DNA of 24,086 nucleotides from QPIN01 sp964472945 (GTDB taxonomy: Bacteria; Pseudomonadota; Gammaproteobacteria; Methylococcales; Methylomonadaceae). The stretch lies in assembly GCA_964472945.1 (NCBI GenBank), contig CAYYNM010000021.1, positions 1 to 24,086 on the forward strand, written 5' to 3'. The notes below the pieces were generated by a model that did no database searches, had not been told where the DNA came from, and saw nothing but the letters and a program-made list of their open reading frames with translations. The position numbers were made by a program, and so were the translations under genes. Positions 1 to 8,325 of this stretch are shown here, piece by piece (the stretch's first letter is position 1; each line of letters starts with the position of its first letter).

Positions 1-470
1 TTTCTGTCCACCCCTTGTTCTAAAAAAAAGTCCAGCACGGAATATTCGTCATAAAACTTTCTTTTATCGACATGAATAGCTTTAAGTAAGGCTGGATGAA
101 TGGTGTCCAAAATATTTAGTTTTTCTGCTACATAATATGCTTTAGCCTGATCAGCCCATGTTGGACCAAGAATTGCTGGTATTCGCTTAAACTTAACAAT
201 ATCTTGTTTACCTTTAAGCCAGTTGGCAAGTTTAGGCTCTAGGACATAGCAATGAGGACAAGCATAGAAAAACATTTCTACCACCTCCACCCGGCCATCA
301 GTACGATTAGCTGAGACGGAGGGATTAATTAATTGATAATAAGCTCCTAGCTGGTATTCTGGAGTAGCAGATTGAACCTTAGTTATCGGTTTTTGAGATG
401 AACAAGCACTCAAAAGTAATAAGGTACATATTACTAGCAATTTTAGAGCTTTTAATGGTAAGTTTTTCAT
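1..470 (-). CDS. DsbA/thioredoxin-fold lipoprotein, 3' truncated by the window edge
   Basis: The gene starts with ATG at 470 and runs off the left end, leaving about 156 codons. The N-terminus is a lipoprotein signal with lipobox LLSAC and Cys23 as the likely lipidated residue. A thioredoxin-fold active site FFYACPHC follows, with the CPHC pair at residues 71-74. The context (VEVVEMFFYACPHCYVLEP) is typical of DsbA-family proteins, so a periplasmic thiol:disulfide oxidoreductase is the natural reading. Membrane anchoring is unusual for classical DsbA but known among DsbA-like proteins. The start overlaps the cusA stop in an ATGA (467-470), which implies translational coupling to the CusBA operon. 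It may keep Cys-containing periplasmic proteins oxidised under copper stress; that role is inferred from position only. The C-terminal half and the cis-Pro loop lie outside the window. Confidence 0.88.
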   Translation of the reverse strand, partial: MKNLPLKALKLLVICTLLLLSACSSQKPITKVQSATPEYQLGAYYQLINPSVSANRTDGRVEVVEMFFYACPHCYVLEPKLANWLKGKQDIVKFKRIPAILGPTWADQAKAYYVAEKLNILDTIHPALLKAIHVDKRKFYDEYSVLDFFLEQGVDR

Positions 471-3400
471 TTATTGATACCTGTCTTTTTTAAACATAAT
501 TTTTTTCGGTGCCATAAAAAAAATAACACCGGAATTAAAATCATCGATACGAGAGGAGCTGTTAACATGCCACCAATCATTGGTGCTGCAATTCTTTTCA
601 TTGCTTCTGAACCTGTGCCACCTCCTATTAAAACGGGTAATAAGCCAATAATAATCACACTGGCTGTCATTATTTTAGGTCTAAGCCGCTGGGCGGCTCC
701 TCGGATAACGGATTGACACAACTCACTTTCAGTGAGTTGTGCTTGGTTATCAACCGCTTCTCGCAAATAAATAATCATAATAATGCCAAACTCGGCTGCC
801 ACAGCAGCTAAAGCAATTGATCCCACAGCAACTGCAATTGAAAAGTTATAGCCAAGGAGCCAGAGTAGCCAAGCTGCACCCACCAAAGAAAAAGGGATTG
901 CAATCATAACCAATAATGCTTCTATTATGTTTTGCAGGCTCAAGTAGATTAATATCAAGATAATCAATAAGGTGATTGGGATAAGGTAAAGCATACTTTC
1001 CTCAGCACGAGCCATATCAGTATATTGCCCTGACCATGATAAGGTATAGCCTACAGGTAAAACCAGCTGTTCCTGTAACGCTTGTTGTGCTGTTGTAATA
1101 TATGAGCCTAAGTCCACACCTTCAGTGGTAATATAAACCCAGGTATTAATACGTGCATTTTCACTTTTAATAACGGGAGGCCCATTAACAACCTGGATTT
1201 CAGCTATATCCTGTAATTGTATATGCGTATCTTCAGTTGCAATAATGGGGAGTTCTTTTAGTTTAGTAATTGAGTTTCGTAGTGACTGTGGGTATCTTAA
1301 ATTGATTGGGTAACGCTCATTTTTTTCCACTGTATAAGTAATATCACTCCCCCCGATAGCAATATTTGCAGCTTCTTCCACTTCACTAATACTTAAGCCA
1401 AAATGACCAATAGCATATCGATCAATATCAACATTAATATATCTTGCTCCAGAAGAGCGTTCGGAGTAAATTGTTTTGCTACCGTTAATGGTGCTTAAAA
1501 TAGATTCAATCCTTTTTCCCTGGACTTGTAATATGTCGAGGTCTGGCCCACTAATCTTAATACCAATAGGCGTGTTAATACCTGTAGATTGCATATTAAT
1601 ACGTGCTTGTATAGGCATTAGCCAAGCATTTCGAACCCCTGGAATCTGAACTCTTGCATCCAATATTGCTTTGATTTTTTCCAAAGTCATTTGAGGACGC
1701 CATAACTCTTTAGGTTTAAGTTTAATCATGGTTTCCAACATGGTTAGAGGTGCCGGGTCTGTAGCCGTATCAGCTCGGCCAACTTTACCAAAAACAAGAT
1801 CAACTTCAGGGACCGTTTTAATTAGACGGTCAGTTTGTTGTAGCAATTCACGCGCTTTACCTATAGATATAGAGGGTAGTGTGTTGGGCATATATAAAAT
1901 ATCTCCCTCATCCATTTCTGGCATAAATTCTTGGCCCAATTGACTTAAAGGCCATAAAGAGGAAACAACTAATAGAACAGCAACAATAATAGCACCCCGT
2001 GGTTTAAGTAGCGCTTTATTGATAATTGGTCGATATACTGAATATAAGCAACGGTTCAACGGATTGTTATTCTCTTTATGAATAGTCCCTTTTATAAAAT
2101 AGACCATTAATGCTGGAACCAGGGTAATGGAAAGAATAGCCGCTGATGCCATGGCATAGGTTTTAGTATAGGCAAGAGGGGTAAAAAGCTTTGCCTCTTG
2201 CCCTTCGAGAGCAAAGATAGGTAAAAAACTCAGGGTAATAATGAGTAAAGAAAAAAACAGCGGTGACCCCACTTCTTTACAAGCATTACTAATAGCCTGT
2301 ATGCGAGTAATACCTGTTAAATAAGAACGTTCTATATGTTTATGTGCATTTTCGATCATCACAACAGAGGCATCGACCATTGCACCAATAGCAATAGCAA
2401 TTCCACCCAGAGACATTATATTGGCATTAATTCCTTGAATTCGCATAATAATAAATGCTGTGAGGATACCAATAGGTAAACTAATTAAAATAACCAGAGA
2501 TGATCGGAAATGGTATAAAAATAAAGCGCATATTAAGATAACAATAATAAGCTCTTCTATTAAGCGGAGAGAGAGTGTTTCAATAGAACGAGAAATCAAT
2601 CCTGCCCGATTATAGGTTTCAACTAACTCAACGCCTTCAGGTAAGCTATTTTTAAGCACCGCCAATTTTCTTTGTACAGCTTCGATGGTTTTTAGGGCAT
2701 TTTCACCTGAGCGCATTACCACAATACCTCCCACCACTTCACCTTCCCCGTTAAGGTCTGCAACCCCGCGTCTCATAGCAGGACCCAAATGGATGCTTCG
2801 GGCTATATCACCAATCAATACAGAGGATATAGATAAACGACGCTTTAAGGTAGGGACACTGATAAGGGCTATATCATCAATGTTTTTTATATAGCCTTTG
2901 AATCTGACTAAATATTCAGCTTCAGCTTGTTCAAGTACGGAGCCACTAATTTCCTGATTAGACTCTGCAATTGCTTTGCGTACATTAGCCAGGGTCAGGT
3001 AATATCCTCGTAACTTATCAGGGTCAATTTCAATTTGGTATTGTTTAACCATGCCTCCTATAGTTGCAATTTCCGCGACGCCTGGAACAGATTGCAATTC
3101 ATATTTTAAAAACCAGTCTTGCAAGGAACGTAATTCCGCCAGGTCATGCTTATGCGAATGGTCAACCAGTGCATACTCATATATCCAGCCTACTCCAGTT
3201 GCATCAGGACCCAACTTAGGTTTTACACCTTTTGGTAACTGTTCTGAAGCTTGACTTATATACTCCTGAACACGCGATCTAGCCCAGTACAAATCAGTAT
3301 TATCTGCAAAAATAACAAAGATGTAAGAGTCACCAAAAAAGGAATAGCCTCTAACTGCTGTAGCCCCGGGGACTGATAACATGGCTGTTGACAAGGGGTA

Positions 3401-3598
3401 GGTGATCTGATCTTCAACAACTTGGGGCACCTGTCCGGCATAATGTGTACGAATAATAACCTGTACATCTGAAAGGTCCGGTATTGCATCCAGAGGGATA
3501 GTTTTAAGGGAATAAGTTCCACAAATAGAAAGCAATAACGCAAGCAATAACATTAAAAAGCGCTTTTCGATGGACCACTGAATAATGGCATTAATCAT
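467..3598 (-). CDS. cusA: CusA/CzcA-family heavy-metal RND efflux pump, probably Cu(I)/Ag(I)
   Basis: The 1043-residue length is usual for the heavy-metal RND (HME) family. The protein begins with an inner-membrane helix, followed by the family signature IPLDAIPDLSDVQV. The TM4 proton-relay motif GAMVDASVVMIENAHK (Asp409) and the late TM motif AAEFG are present. Met570 (LYMPNT), Met620 (PLTMLET) and Met669 (INMQSTG) line up with the three-methionine Cu/Ag site of E. coli CusA (M573, M623, M672) at a constant offset of three residues. This argues for monovalent copper or silver rather than zinc, cobalt or nickel. It should act in the inner membrane with CusB and an outer-membrane channel. It lies 8 bases after the cusB stop, with a Shine-Dalgarno-like AGGTAGAG overlapping that stop, and it overlaps the downstream DsbA-like start. 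No outer-membrane partner is seen in the window. Confidence 0.95.
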   Translation of the reverse strand: MINAIIQWSIEKRFLMLLLALLLSICGTYSLKTIPLDAIPDLSDVQVIIRTHYAGQVPQVVEDQITYPLSTAMLSVPGATAVRGYSFFGDSYIFVIFADNTDLYWARSRVQEYISQASEQLPKGVKPKLGPDATGVGWIYEYALVDHSHKHDLAELRSLQDWFLKYELQSVPGVAEIATIGGMVKQYQIEIDPDKLRGYYLTLANVRKAIAESNQEISGSVLEQAEAEYLVRFKGYIKNIDDIALISVPTLKRRLSISSVLIGDIARSIHLGPAMRRGVADLNGEGEVVGGIVVMRSGENALKTIEAVQRKLAVLKNSLPEGVELVETYNRAGLISRSIETLSLRLIEELIIVILICALFLYHFRSSLVILISLPIGILTAFIIMRIQGINANIMSLGGIAIAIGAMVDASVVMIENAHKHIERSYLTGITRIQAISNACKEVGSPLFFSLLIITLSFLPIFALEGQEAKLFTPLAYTKTYAMASAAILSITLVPALMVYFIKGTIHKENNNPLNRCLYSVYRPIINKALLKPRGAIIVAVLLVVSSLWPLSQLGQEFMPEMDEGDILYMPNTLPSISIGKARELLQQTDRLIKTVPEVDLVFGKVGRADTATDPAPLTMLETMIKLKPKELWRPQMTLEKIKAILDARVQIPGVRNAWLMPIQARINMQSTGINTPIGIKISGPDLDILQVQGKRIESILSTINGSKTIYSERSSGARYINVDIDRYAIGHFGLSISEVEEAANIAIGGSDITYTVEKNERYPINLRYPQSLRNSITKLKELPIIATEDTHIQLQDIAEIQVVNGPPVIKSENARINTWVYITTEGVDLGSYITTAQQALQEQLVLPVGYTLSWSGQYTDMARAEESMLYLIPITLLIILILIYLSLQNIIEALLVMIAIPFSLVGAAWLLWLLGYNFSIAVAVGSIALAAVAAEFGIIMIIYLREAVDNQAQLTESELCQSVIRGAAQRLRPKIMTASVIIIGLLPVLIGGGTGSEAMKRIAAPMIGGMLTAPLVSMILIPVLFFLWHRKKLCLKKTGINK

Positions 3599-3606
3599 AA
3601 TGATCT

Positions 3607-4908
3607 CTACCTATTACCCTTTTCATCACCTAAATGGTGATTAATTGACATACGCTGAAAAGCCGATTGTAGGTTGCTTTCAGAATCGATTAAAAACTGG
3701 CCTGAAGAAACAACTGTGTCATTATTTTTAAGCCCTGAAAGAATCTCAACCATGCCTCCTGATTCCTCACCTGCAATCACCGTAACAGGTTGGTACTGAC
3801 CATTGTCTTTCAATAACACCACACGGTCTTGTTTTTCTGTTTTTATCACAGTATCTCTGGGGACCATTAAAATATTATGCCTACTTTGACCAATAATGCT
3901 GATATGGGCAAACATACTCTGGGACAGACCTGGGTGATCCGTTTTAAATTTTAAACTGATTTCAAGCGAGCGAGTAGTATATCCAACAGGAGGTTCCACA
4001 CGTACTACTTTTCCACTAAAAGAAACACCAGGTAACCCACGTACAACCATATTTGCTTGTTGGCCGACTTTAACCCAGTTCCACTGACGTTCAAAAATTT
4101 CAGCAGTCACTTCAACGACCTGGTAGTTACTGCCGATATTAAATACAGTAAACCCTGAGGGAATTAAATCCCCAACTTCACCACGGCGTGAAAAAATATA
4201 GCCGGCTTCTTTAGCATAGACTTCAACTGAAAAATTGGCCGGATGGCCTGATTGCAACTTTAAAATTTGTTTAGTACTTAGACCAGCACTGATTAATTGA
4301 GATTTTATTAATGAAAGCCCTAAACTATCATCCTGTTTTAAAAGCACTTGAAACTGTAACTGTTGTTCCTGTAATGCCGGTGAGGTCATTGCAAAAAGCA
4401 ACTCGTCTTCAGTCACTTCGTCTCCATCATACTTATCTGCAATATATGAAATGACACCCCCGAATGGAGGGGTAATGATTCTTCTTGCTGTTAAGTCAAT
4501 ACGGGTTATTTTACCAATAGTCTCGATATTATGTTGCATAACGCCCCTTTGAGCTTGAGCGGTACGAATCCCTAGGTTATGAACAACAGCAGGTGAAATA
4601 GTGATAGCTGGATAAACTGATGCATTGTTATTCTGAGGGTGGATATGACTATGCTTGACCAAATCCATACCGCACACGGGACAAGTTCCCGGGCTATCGG
4701 AAATAATTTCAGGGTGCATAGGGCAGGCATAATAGGTCTCATTTTGCAATGGACTATTTGTCAATTTAGCTTCTGAAGTTTTAGGTAACTTAAGTGTTGA
4801 TGAAACAGGATTAAAAAAGGTAGATTGCCCAAGCATAAAACCTGCTACTCCCACCAATATTGAAGTGAGTATTATTTTTTTATGGAATAGCAAATAATTA
4901 ATTGTCAT
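3607..4908 (-). CDS. cusB: CusB-type periplasmic adaptor with N-terminal heavy-metal-binding domain
   Basis: This is a 433-residue membrane-fusion protein of the heavy-metal RND class. One N-terminal membrane segment (about residues 11-27) anchors it. Residues 59-84 form a heavy-metal-binding domain with YACPMHPEI, then SPGTCPVCGMDL, a Cys/Met/His-rich copper-binding module fused to many CusB-like adaptors. The remainder has the barrel-sandwich and beta-barrel adaptor arrangement, including the HNIETIGKITRID and VPRDTVIKT segments typical of the family. It would bridge CusA to an outer-membrane factor and help hand copper to CusA. The start overlaps the 3' end of the cyclotransferase gene by 11 bases. 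It is part of the same minus-strand operon. The family assignment is firm; metal specificity is inferred from the Met/Cys domain and the CusA methionines. Confidence 0.93.
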   Translation of the reverse strand: MTINYLLFHKKIILTSILVGVAGFMLGQSTFFNPVSSTLKLPKTSEAKLTNSPLQNETYYACPMHPEIISDSPGTCPVCGMDLVKHSHIHPQNNNASVYPAITISPAVVHNLGIRTAQAQRGVMQHNIETIGKITRIDLTARRIITPPFGGVISYIADKYDGDEVTEDELLFAMTSPALQEQQLQFQVLLKQDDSLGLSLIKSQLISAGLSTKQILKLQSGHPANFSVEVYAKEAGYIFSRRGEVGDLIPSGFTVFNIGSNYQVVEVTAEIFERQWNWVKVGQQANMVVRGLPGVSFSGKVVRVEPPVGYTTRSLEISLKFKTDHPGLSQSMFAHISIIGQSRHNILMVPRDTVIKTEKQDRVVLLKDNGQYQPVTVIAGEESGGMVEILSGLKNNDTVVSSGQFLIDSESNLQSAFQRMSINHHLGDEKGNR

Positions 4909-5758
4909 TAGCTTGTAACTTTATTTGGTAAATAAATGGCCAGAATTTTCCAGTAATAAAAAAACTATGTTTTTGTTTATAATAGGCAATACCATTAAGT
5001 ACAGCCGACTCTGGTAATAAATCTTGTTTGGGTAGCAAGCTGGATAAATCCAGCCAGCCTGTTATTTCCCCGTTGCTTGGGTTAATTTCAACAATACAAT
5101 TACTGGGCCAGACATTAGCATAAATATTACCCTCAGCAAGCTCAAGTTCATTTAAACCTGATATTTTTTTATCCTGTAATGTTACTTTAAGGATTTTATC
5201 AATTTTGAAGTCATCAGGGTTTATAAAAAATAAGCTCGATGATCCATCACTGACCACCAATTGATTTTCTATCGTTGTACTGCCCCAGGCTTCATGCTCA
5301 AAATGCATTTTTTTTATTAAATGCAGAGTGTCTGGATGAAAAAAGAAAACTTTCCCTGTTTTTAAACTTATTTGGATAAGTTGTTGCTTAAATACCGATA
5401 GCCCTTCACCAAAATAAATTTCAGTAATATTACTTTTTGCTAAAACTTTTCCACTGGTAAAGTCTAATTTACTAACTTTAGATTTACCCAGTAAGCCTGT
5501 GCTTTCATATAAATTATTTTTGTAAAACACTAACCCCTCAGTAAAGGCCGATGTGTCATGAGGATAACGAGCAATAATTTGATAATTATATAGTTTCGGT
5601 GCTTCGGTTAAGGGAAAATTATAATTAGCAAAGCATGCTTCTAATCTTTGTTCAGCAAAGCCTGATATTGAAAAACCGAGGGAAAATATATAAAAGATGA
5701 GTTTAATATAATTCAGCGTCACTGTATCCTGAAGCATACGAATTATTAATCTGTTCAA
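4898..5758 (-). CDS. Glutaminyl-peptide cyclotransferase, beta-propeller type, exported
   Basis: A 286-residue protein matching the plant/bacterial-type glutamine cyclotransferase family, which cyclises N-terminal Gln to pyroglutamate. Family signatures appear in order: FTEGLVFY, YESTGLLGKSKV, GEGLS, WGST, SDGSSSLFF, LNELELAEG, YANVWPSN, GEITGWLDLSSLL, VLNGIAYY and TGKFWPFIYQI. Together they cover the five-bladed propeller. A hydrophobic segment near residues 16-35 ending GFA is a likely Sec signal, so it acts in the periplasm. Met1 is used here; Met8 would also keep the signal peptide. It is the first gene of the cus operon and overlaps cusB. It also lies just downstream of the multicopper oxidase operon, whose oxidase may expose an N-terminal Gln after signal removal. 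That partnership is inference. Confidence 0.9.
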   Translation of the reverse strand: MNRLIIRMLQDTVTLNYIKLIFYIFSLGFSISGFAEQRLEACFANYNFPLTEAPKLYNYQIIARYPHDTSAFTEGLVFYKNNLYESTGLLGKSKVSKLDFTSGKVLAKSNITEIYFGEGLSVFKQQLIQISLKTGKVFFFHPDTLHLIKKMHFEHEAWGSTTIENQLVVSDGSSSLFFINPDDFKIDKILKVTLQDKKISGLNELELAEGNIYANVWPSNCIVEINPSNGEITGWLDLSSLLPKQDLLPESAVLNGIAYYKQKHSFFITGKFWPFIYQIKLQANDN

Positions 5759-5880
5759 ATGGATGGGTATGTATCGTTTAGCAGGTTAATACAAACGTCT
5801 CCTTAAGAGAAGCGGACATTAACCTTGTTCCTAAGTGTTTAAAATCATCCTAACAATTTGGATTTAAATGTTTTTGGAAG
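5759..5880 (-). promoter_or_regulatory. Likely promoter region of the cus operon
   Basis: This interval separates the cyclotransferase start from the hairpin behind the preceding operon, so a promoter for the QC-cusB-cusA-dsbA-like unit is expected here. I see no clear sigma70 pair with good spacing. The nearest candidate on the minus strand is TTGTAT followed 15 bases later by TACATA, which is weak. No convincing CueR- or CusR-type operator was recognised. Confidence 0.3.
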
Positions 5881-5885
5881 TAGAT

Positions 5886-5918
5886 CTTTAACCTCGCCTG
5901 AATCTTGCGAGGCTAAAG
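5886..5918 (-). terminator. Hairpin between the two copper-related operons, possible terminator
   Basis: CTTTAaCCTCGC (5886-5897) pairs with GCGAGGcTAAAG (5907-5918), giving a 12-bp stem with one mismatch around a 9-base loop. It lies about 70 bases past the stop of the large secreted-protein gene. It may end that transcript or protect its 3' end. No run of T follows on the minus strand, so classic intrinsic termination is not assured. Confidence 0.45.
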
Positions 5919-5959
5919 CCTATTTCCCAGATGTTAGAACAAATAAGTTACCTACTTAG

Positions 5960-5989
5960 TTGTATTGTATTATATTGTATTGCATTGAA
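5960..5989. repeat. Six-unit imperfect pentanucleotide repeat directly after a stop codon
   Basis: Six consecutive five-base units read TTGTA, TTGTA, TTATA, TTGTA, TTGCA and TTGAA on the plus strand. The tract abuts the TAA stop (5990-5992) of the large secreted-protein gene. It is short and degenerate and could simply be AT-rich spacer sequence. Confidence 0.6.
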
Positions 5990-8313
5990 TTAATGTAATG
6001 AGTAAATAGCTACATCATGATGTAGTGGATCGAATTGATAAATCCGAAGTCTACGACTTGGTTCAAAATTATAGTGAATTTCAACTTTGTGCATACCTAG
6101 TGTACCATCACTCGCTACCGGATCAACAAAGATGCCTCCCATAGGTCCACCAGCATTTGGCCAAGAATAATTACGTCCAAAAGTAAAAAAACAGCCGGAT
6201 CCTAATTGAAGATCAGAATTCAGATCCTCATCACGAGGTGTAGGCTCAAGAAATTCCTCTGTGCCACCGGTATTCATTGGAAATATTTTATCCTTTGTAT
6301 AGACCAGTTCACCCGTTGAAAGGTCACGCGCAAGTTCAGCCTTGGCAGGGTTGGTGGTATTATCTAGCAACACATGATCATTGACGATATTTACAGCACT
6401 ATCGGTATCAATGACTTCACCATTCACAATATCAGTACGTCGACCAAAAATGACCGTTGGGTCATCATGTTCGTGTTCTGCAAGAACTGTTGTTGGGTCA
6501 GTAAACTGAAATTGATTTTCCCAGCCGCGAGATCCACCAAAATCTACATTCATATAAGCGTGCTGGAAGTTATCTCCATTATACAAGGTTACATTGTAGG
6601 TATAAGGGCGAATATTCCAGTCATGTGCACAGCCATTACAAATACCTTTATAGCTAGCAGGCCCTTGACCACTGCCTTCACCTTGCAACCCTTGACGGCT
6701 GCCATATAAGGTATTGTTGGCATAAAGTAAGGTAATGGTAGCATTTGGATCGGCTGTGACACCTGCAGGTAATTTTGTTCGATCAGACCAGTCTAAAAAA
6801 GCAGACCTTAGATTAGCAGCAGCCATTTTCAGCTTTTTATTACCATGCTTATGCTTCTTATGCTGCTTATGCTTACGTTTATGGTTATCAGCAGCAGCAT
6901 CGTCATCATCCTTATTATTATCCTCATCATCATGCTTCCTGGCATGTTTTCCTTTTTTTTCTGCGAGAGTACGAAAAATATTCCACATGCGTTTGGCAGG
7001 TGATATATCACCAATCATGGCAATAGCAGCAAGTTTGTTTTCTTCACTACCCATAGGGTCTGCTCCAAAAACATTAACCTCTTCTTGTACCAAAGTAATA
7101 CCACGAGGAGCTTTAAGGGCATTTTCCATCACCTGAACACGAGGAGGGTGTATACGCCAGCCCCATGTGTAAACCAGGTTAAAATATTTACCTAAAGTTT
7201 GCTTTATTTTTACTGTATAGCGTGTACCTTCTGTCAGCATAGGGAAGTAAGTCTGATCCATCGCTGCCCCAAACGGACCACGAGTGCCATCAGGTTTTAG
7301 ATCAAACTGCATAACCATAGGTGAAAAGTCTTCGATCCCCCCTGTTAAAATATTAACGTGGTAAGTTATAGTCCAGGGAACATTTTGTACATCTGCTGGG
7401 TCAGCAAAGGCAGTGTCAGCTTCGATATGTTGATCCCAAAAGATCATATTGACATCAAGGTTACCTCCTATCACTACATCACTAGGAGTAAGAGGATTAT
7501 TACAAGGTCCTGCAGCACAAATCGGTTTAACCTTTCCTACTTTATTGGGGCCATTATAATGCAACATTGGAAACCCACTGTAGGCACGGTGACGAATCGG
7601 GTTGCCTTCAAGAATATCTATCCCTCTTTTAGCTAACCGTCTAACCTTTCCACTAGATCCTCCTCTGCGCCTGGCAATTTTTTCAATCTTGTCAATAATT
7701 TTGTCCAGGTCATTACTGGGTGATTTTTTATTAATACGCCTGGTTAGAACTGGACCATCATGCAAGTTGTATTTACCGTCAAGCGTTGATGGCAAAGTGT
7801 TCGGCATTTCATCATTGTTAGAATCTCTTAANNNNNNNNNNNNNNNNNNNNNNNNNNNNNNNNNNNNNNNNNNNNNNNNNNNNNNNNNNNNNNNNNNNNN
7901 NNNNNNNNNNNNNNNNNNNNNNNNNNNNNNNCGTCAAGCGTTGATGGCAAAGTGTTCGGCATTTCATCATTGTTAGAATCTCTTAAATTTTCATATTTGG
8001 TCATTAAGAAATTACTACCAGGAGGGTTATCAAAAGGATCCTGTGGGGTATGTTGCCCTTCTGGTGTTATCGCATAAGTTGTATCACCTTCATTAATTTG
8101 AATAGTCATACCTGGACGTGTTTGTGGGCAGGGATGCCCAAAATAGCTGGTGGTACCATCCGGATTAGTAACGGGCTGGCAATTTATACGCTCAGGCATT
8201 GCAGGGTTTGGCGAGGGAAGGTCTACCGCATAACTGGCATTAATTATCCCCATACAAAATAACACTCCAGTAGCCAGGAGCAGATATTTTTTTGATGTAT
8301 TAATTAGTTTCAT
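5990..8313 (-). CDS. Large secreted protein of unknown family with Lys/His/Asp-rich stretch; split by an assembly gap
   Basis: As drawn the gene is interrupted by 100 N. After collapsing the gap and one copy of the 55-base duplicate (155 bases in all) it is a single frame of 722 residues with no stop. It starts at ATG 8313 behind a strong AAGGAG (8320-8325) and has a Sec signal ending SYA (residue 29). Features in full numbering: an early Cys pair (INCQ, GHPCP), a basic segment around 138-180 rich in Arg/Lys, the motif ICAAGPC near 214-219, a low-complexity Lys/His/Asp stretch at about 401-444 (6827-6958), a CNGCAHDW motif near 507-514, and a C-terminal part rich in beta-like Gly/Asp/Asn sequence. 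I do not recognise a family. It follows the MCO and SCO-like genes with no real spacing and is probably their periplasmic partner. The His-rich tract and Cys motifs suggest metal binding, unproven. Confidence 0.8.
6827..6958 (-). repeat. Low-complexity coding tract for Lys/His/Asp-rich segment
   Basis: About 44 residues built almost only from Lys, His, Asp, Asn, Arg and Ala. An acidic block (KHDDEDNNKDDDD) is followed by a basic His-rich block (HKRKHKQHKKHKHGNKK). It lies mid-protein in the 722-residue secreted protein. The DNA uses repeated (G)CTTATG-type triplets. Such tracts commonly bind metal ions or act as charged linkers. Confidence 0.85.
7777..7831. repeat. 55-bp direct duplicate, left copy (contig-end overlap)
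   Basis: These 55 bases, up to the first N, are identical to 7932-7986 immediately after the N run. Both copies encode the same stretch of the same protein (NNDEMPNTLPSTLD). Exact duplication at both lips of a 100-N gap points to unmerged overlapping contig ends. Confidence 0.95.
7832..7931. other. Assembly gap of exactly 100 N
   Basis: One hundred consecutive N, the conventional placeholder for a scaffold gap of unknown size. The flanks are a perfect 55-bp direct duplicate, and removing gap plus one copy restores a continuous reading frame. The true missing sequence is probably zero. Confidence 0.97.
7932..7986. repeat. 55-bp direct duplicate, right copy (contig-end overlap)
   Basis: Identical to 7777-7831. 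See the left copy; this one belongs to the 5' part of the same gene. Confidence 0.95.
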
Positions 8314-8319
8314 TTTCTA

Positions 8320-8325
8320 CTCCTT
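8320..8325 (-). promoter_or_regulatory. Strong ribosome binding site that fixes the start of the 722-residue secreted protein
   Basis: AAGGAG on the minus strand lies six bases before the ATG at 8313. It overlaps the TAA stop (8324-8326) of the preceding SCO-like gene, so the two genes are translationally adjacent. Confidence 0.8.

Noticed and set aside
474..716. Plus-strand 80-residue frame inside cusA
   Set aside because: It lies wholly within cusA on the opposite strand, has no ribosome binding site and no recognisable motif. Several similar shadow frames across the window were dismissed for the same reason.
7777..7986. A true tandem duplication of coding sequence
   Set aside because: The duplicate is exactly 55 bases at both lips of a 100-N placeholder, and collapse restores the frame. 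Contig-end overlap explains it more simply.
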